A stretch of DNA of 47,672 nt from positions 1-47,672 of the IMG/VR virus record IMGVR_UViG_3300027573_000049, one strand, 5' to 3'. How positions within the stretch are numbered: the first letter of the stretch is position 1; each line of letters begins with the position of its first letter. Source of the stretch: a virus. Of the stretch, positions 46,527 through 47,672 are shown piece by piece. A program made the position numbers and the translations under genes. The notes under the pieces are model-generated. The model saw only the letters and a list, made by a program, of their open reading frames with translations. It searched no databases and was not told the origin of the DNA.

Positions 46527-46712
46527 ATGCGTGTTCTCGCGCTGTGTTTGCTGTTGCTCCTACCAGACTGTAGGATGCAAGGAGGGCGTTGGGTAACTGA
46601 AGAAGTGGAGAGGTGCCCTGGAGGCAGGATTTTGGAGACGCGGCGAACGACTGAGGTTCACTTGGGCCGGACGAGGAACACTACGATTAGAACAGACGCT
46701 TGCTTAGAGTAA
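46527..46712 (+). CDS. Small secreted protein, outer-spanin-like candidate
   Basis: A 61-residue protein with an N-terminal signal (MRVLALCLLLLLPDCRMQGG). The PDC after the hydrophobic run recalls a lipobox but is a poor match. The remainder is charged (EEVERCPGGRILETRRTTEV). A short secreted lipoprotein beside a single-span membrane protein is the usual look of a spanin pair, yet lengths and motifs are not decisive. Confidence 0.55.
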   Translation: MRVLALCLLLLLPDCRMQGGRWVTEEVERCPGGRILETRRTTEVHLGRTRNTTIRTDACLE

Positions 46713-46729
46713 CAACAGAGGAGGTTGAA

Positions 46730-47017
46730 ATGGCAGTTGGTGCGACTGGTGTGTACAAGGCTCCGACGGATATGGCAGCGAATCCGCAGGTTCTCGCTCG
46801 TGTTGGGCCGGGGACTGAGAGTGCTGCGATCGTGACCGGCGAGAGCGCGGATGCGTCGCTTGTGAACCTTCGAGTCTTTCCTGATCAGCAAGAGGACTTC
46901 TCGCTGAGGGGGATCGGACTTGTGGACGATCCGCTGCTTGGCAGCTTTGTTGTGGCGGAGCCTCCAGTGGCCCCAGTCGTGACGAGGACATCGGCCACTC
47001 CGAAGAGAGGAGAGTAA
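46730..47017 (+). CDS. Hypothetical small structural-region protein
   Basis: A 95-residue protein from ATG 46730 (MAVGATGVYKAPTDMAANPQ), with GAGGAGG six bases upstream; an earlier in-frame codon at 46700 lies in the previous gene. It contains beta segments (SLVNLRVFPDQQEDFSLRGI) and a Pro/Val/Thr C-terminus. Position before the portal suggests a virion or assembly role. No family recognised. Confidence 0.62.
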   Translation: MAVGATGVYKAPTDMAANPQVLARVGPGTESAAIVTGESADASLVNLRVFPDQQEDFSLRGIGLVDDPLLGSFVVAEPPVAPVVTRTSATPKRGE

Positions 47018-47018
47018 G

Positions 47019-47228
47019 ATGTTCGGCGGCGGCGGCAGTCCACCCCCTCCTCCCAAGCCTCCTCCGACGCCGCCAGCGGCACCAACTCCAGCTGACACGA
47101 GTGTTGTTGAAGCTGGTCAGAGGGTGCGGACTGCGGCGAAGGGCGGGATTGGCTCAACCATTGCGACAGGTAGTGGCGGCTTGTCTGAGGCTGCAACGAC
47201 CGAGCGCAAGTCACTGTTAGGACAGTAA
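47019..47228 (+). CDS. Proline-rich small protein, tandem paralogue 1
   Basis: A 69-residue protein beginning MFGGGGSPPPPPKPPPTPPA and ending ERKSLLGQ. The next gene encodes a relative with the same MFGG-start, poly-proline segment and KSLLG end, so the two come from a duplication. Between, a Thr/Ala/Gly section (VVEAGQRVRTAAKGGIGSTI) resembles small phage proteins located before portal genes ('...RKTLLG(Q/R)' endings). GAGGAG precedes the ATG. Function unknown. Confidence 0.65.
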   Translation: MFGGGGSPPPPPKPPPTPPAAPTPADTSVVEAGQRVRTAAKGGIGSTIATGSGGLSEAATTERKSLLGQ

Positions 47229-47229
47229 G

Positions 47230-47442
47230 ATGTTTGGTGGAAACGATCAACCTCCTCCGCCGCCGAGTGCTCCGCTTCAGCAGGTGTCGTCGCCAACGAC
47301 TCCGCCGGGAGCGGATTTGGCGAAGCCTGGAGCTGATTCGCAGAAGGTGGCGGGGCAGCTCGAGGCGAACATGGCAAAGCCAGGAGCCCTTGCGACTCCT
47401 GCTGGCGATACAGAGACTAACAAGTCTCTCTTGGGGCGATAG
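47230..47442 (+). CDS. Proline-rich small protein, tandem paralogue 2
   Basis: A 70-residue protein with MFGG, a PPPPP segment and the end NKSLLGR, paralogous to the previous gene. The middle diverged to a repeated KPGA pattern (LAKPGADSQ, MAKPGALAT). The stop TAG abuts the portal ATG at 47443, so it is coupled to portal translation. Function unknown. Confidence 0.65.
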   Translation: MFGGNDQPPPPPSAPLQQVSSPTTPPGADLAKPGADSQKVAGQLEANMAKPGALATPAGDTETNKSLLGR

Positions 47443-47672
47443 ATGGCTAGAAGAACCCGGCAAGAACGAGTGGAGTGGGCTGAACAGCGGCTCAACGCAA
47501 TGCGAACTCCACGATATTCGTGGTGGGTTCACTGGCGCGAACTCGCGAACTTTATCCTGCCCCGCCGCTACAAGTGGTTGGTGACGCCGAATGAGATGAG
47601 TCGAGGGGCACAACTCAACACAGGCATCATTGACTCGACTGGGACCATTGCGGCGAGAGTGTGTGCCGCAGG
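47443..47672 (+). CDS. Portal protein, N-terminal part (continues at base 2)
   Basis: ATG 47443 directly follows the stop of the previous gene and starts the portal (MARRTRQERVEWAEQRLNAM). Codons from 47443 run to the window end and, through the 138-bp overlap, continue in frame into base 2. The N-terminal segment, with a Trp-rich helix (RYSWWVHWRELANFILP), is typical of podovirus portal proteins. The complete product is 562 residues; the residue encoded at 47545-47547 is Ala here and Glu in the other copy. Confidence 0.9.
   Translation, partial: MARRTRQERVEWAEQRLNAMRTPRYSWWVHWRELANFILPRRYKWLVTPNEMSRGAQLNTGIIDSTGTIAARVCAA
47535..47672. repeat. Right copy of 138-bp terminal overlap
   Basis: Matches bases 1-138 except C at 47546 versus A at 12. 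It lies within the portal frame, so the window is one circularly permuted or circularised genome copy plus 138 redundant bases. Confidence 0.95.

Noticed and set aside
1-47672. Possible 138-bp direct terminal repeats as physical genome ends
   Set aside because: The repeat lies inside the portal coding frame and reads through in frame, as expected for a circular assembly overlap; no evidence of real ends can be drawn from sequence alone.
1-47672. T7-type single-subunit RNA polymerase or its promoters
   Set aside because: No protein shows such polymerase motifs. The palindromes do not resemble the 23-bp T7-type promoter. Host-type promoters are present instead.

Overview
The window is essentially one complete genome of a lytic-looking, tailed double-stranded DNA phage with a T7-type short tail (podovirus). 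The last 138 bases (47535-47672) repeat the first 138 with a single difference, and the portal gene reads in frame through that overlap, so the contig is circularly closed at about 47,534 bp. The host is most likely an alphaproteobacterium, perhaps Rhizobiales; this is inferred from moderately high GC and from a secreted protein (30545-31072) whose pattern I associate with that group. No integrase, T7-type RNA polymerase, tRNA, rRNA or CRISPR array is visible. Several strong sigma70-type promoters indicate transcription by the host RNA polymerase.

Layout. (1) Rightward late genes run 40996 -> 47672 and continue 1 -> 19396: terminase small and large subunits, a two-helix membrane protein, two fibre proteins (the second glycine-rich), small membrane/secreted proteins, a tandem pair of proline-rich small proteins, portal, Bbp19-like protein, scaffold, major capsid, Bbp16-like cement protein, tail tubular A and B, and four internal (ejection) proteins including a two-enzyme peptidoglycan-degrading protein and a 2040-residue giant, then a T7-type fibre anchor. 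(2) Leftward genes run 39220 -> 19393. The first part (39.2-30.5 kb) is about 26 small overlapping genes plus a UvrD-like helicase and an HTH regulator. Next is a recombination and replication block: PD-(D/E)XK nuclease, Sak4-like ATPase, SSB-like protein and a strong terminator; then a cassette of seven tiny genes with near-identical leaders; then a ParB-methyltransferase fusion, a deoxyribosyltransferase-like protein, a UDG-3'-5' exonuclease fusion, two small inserted genes, a family A polymerase and a DUF3987-like ATPase. (3) A short rightward early module (39690-40994) behind a near-consensus promoter: P-loop kinase-like protein, an Acb2/Tad1-type anti-CBASS sponge candidate and a dual-specificity phosphatase.

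The two arms diverge from a 469-bp control region (39221-39689) that holds an array of about 20-bp repeats. They converge tail to tail at 19393-19396, where the two stop codons overlap.

Most unusual features: a 31-bp palindrome present five times, always intergenic and three times abutting a stop codon (a probable phage-wide operator or processing site); a proofreading polymerase split between its Exo II and Exo III motifs by two small genes; mutually exclusive hairpins with a terminator immediately before the large terminase gene; the anti-defence module; and several unlisted micro-genes for membrane peptides.
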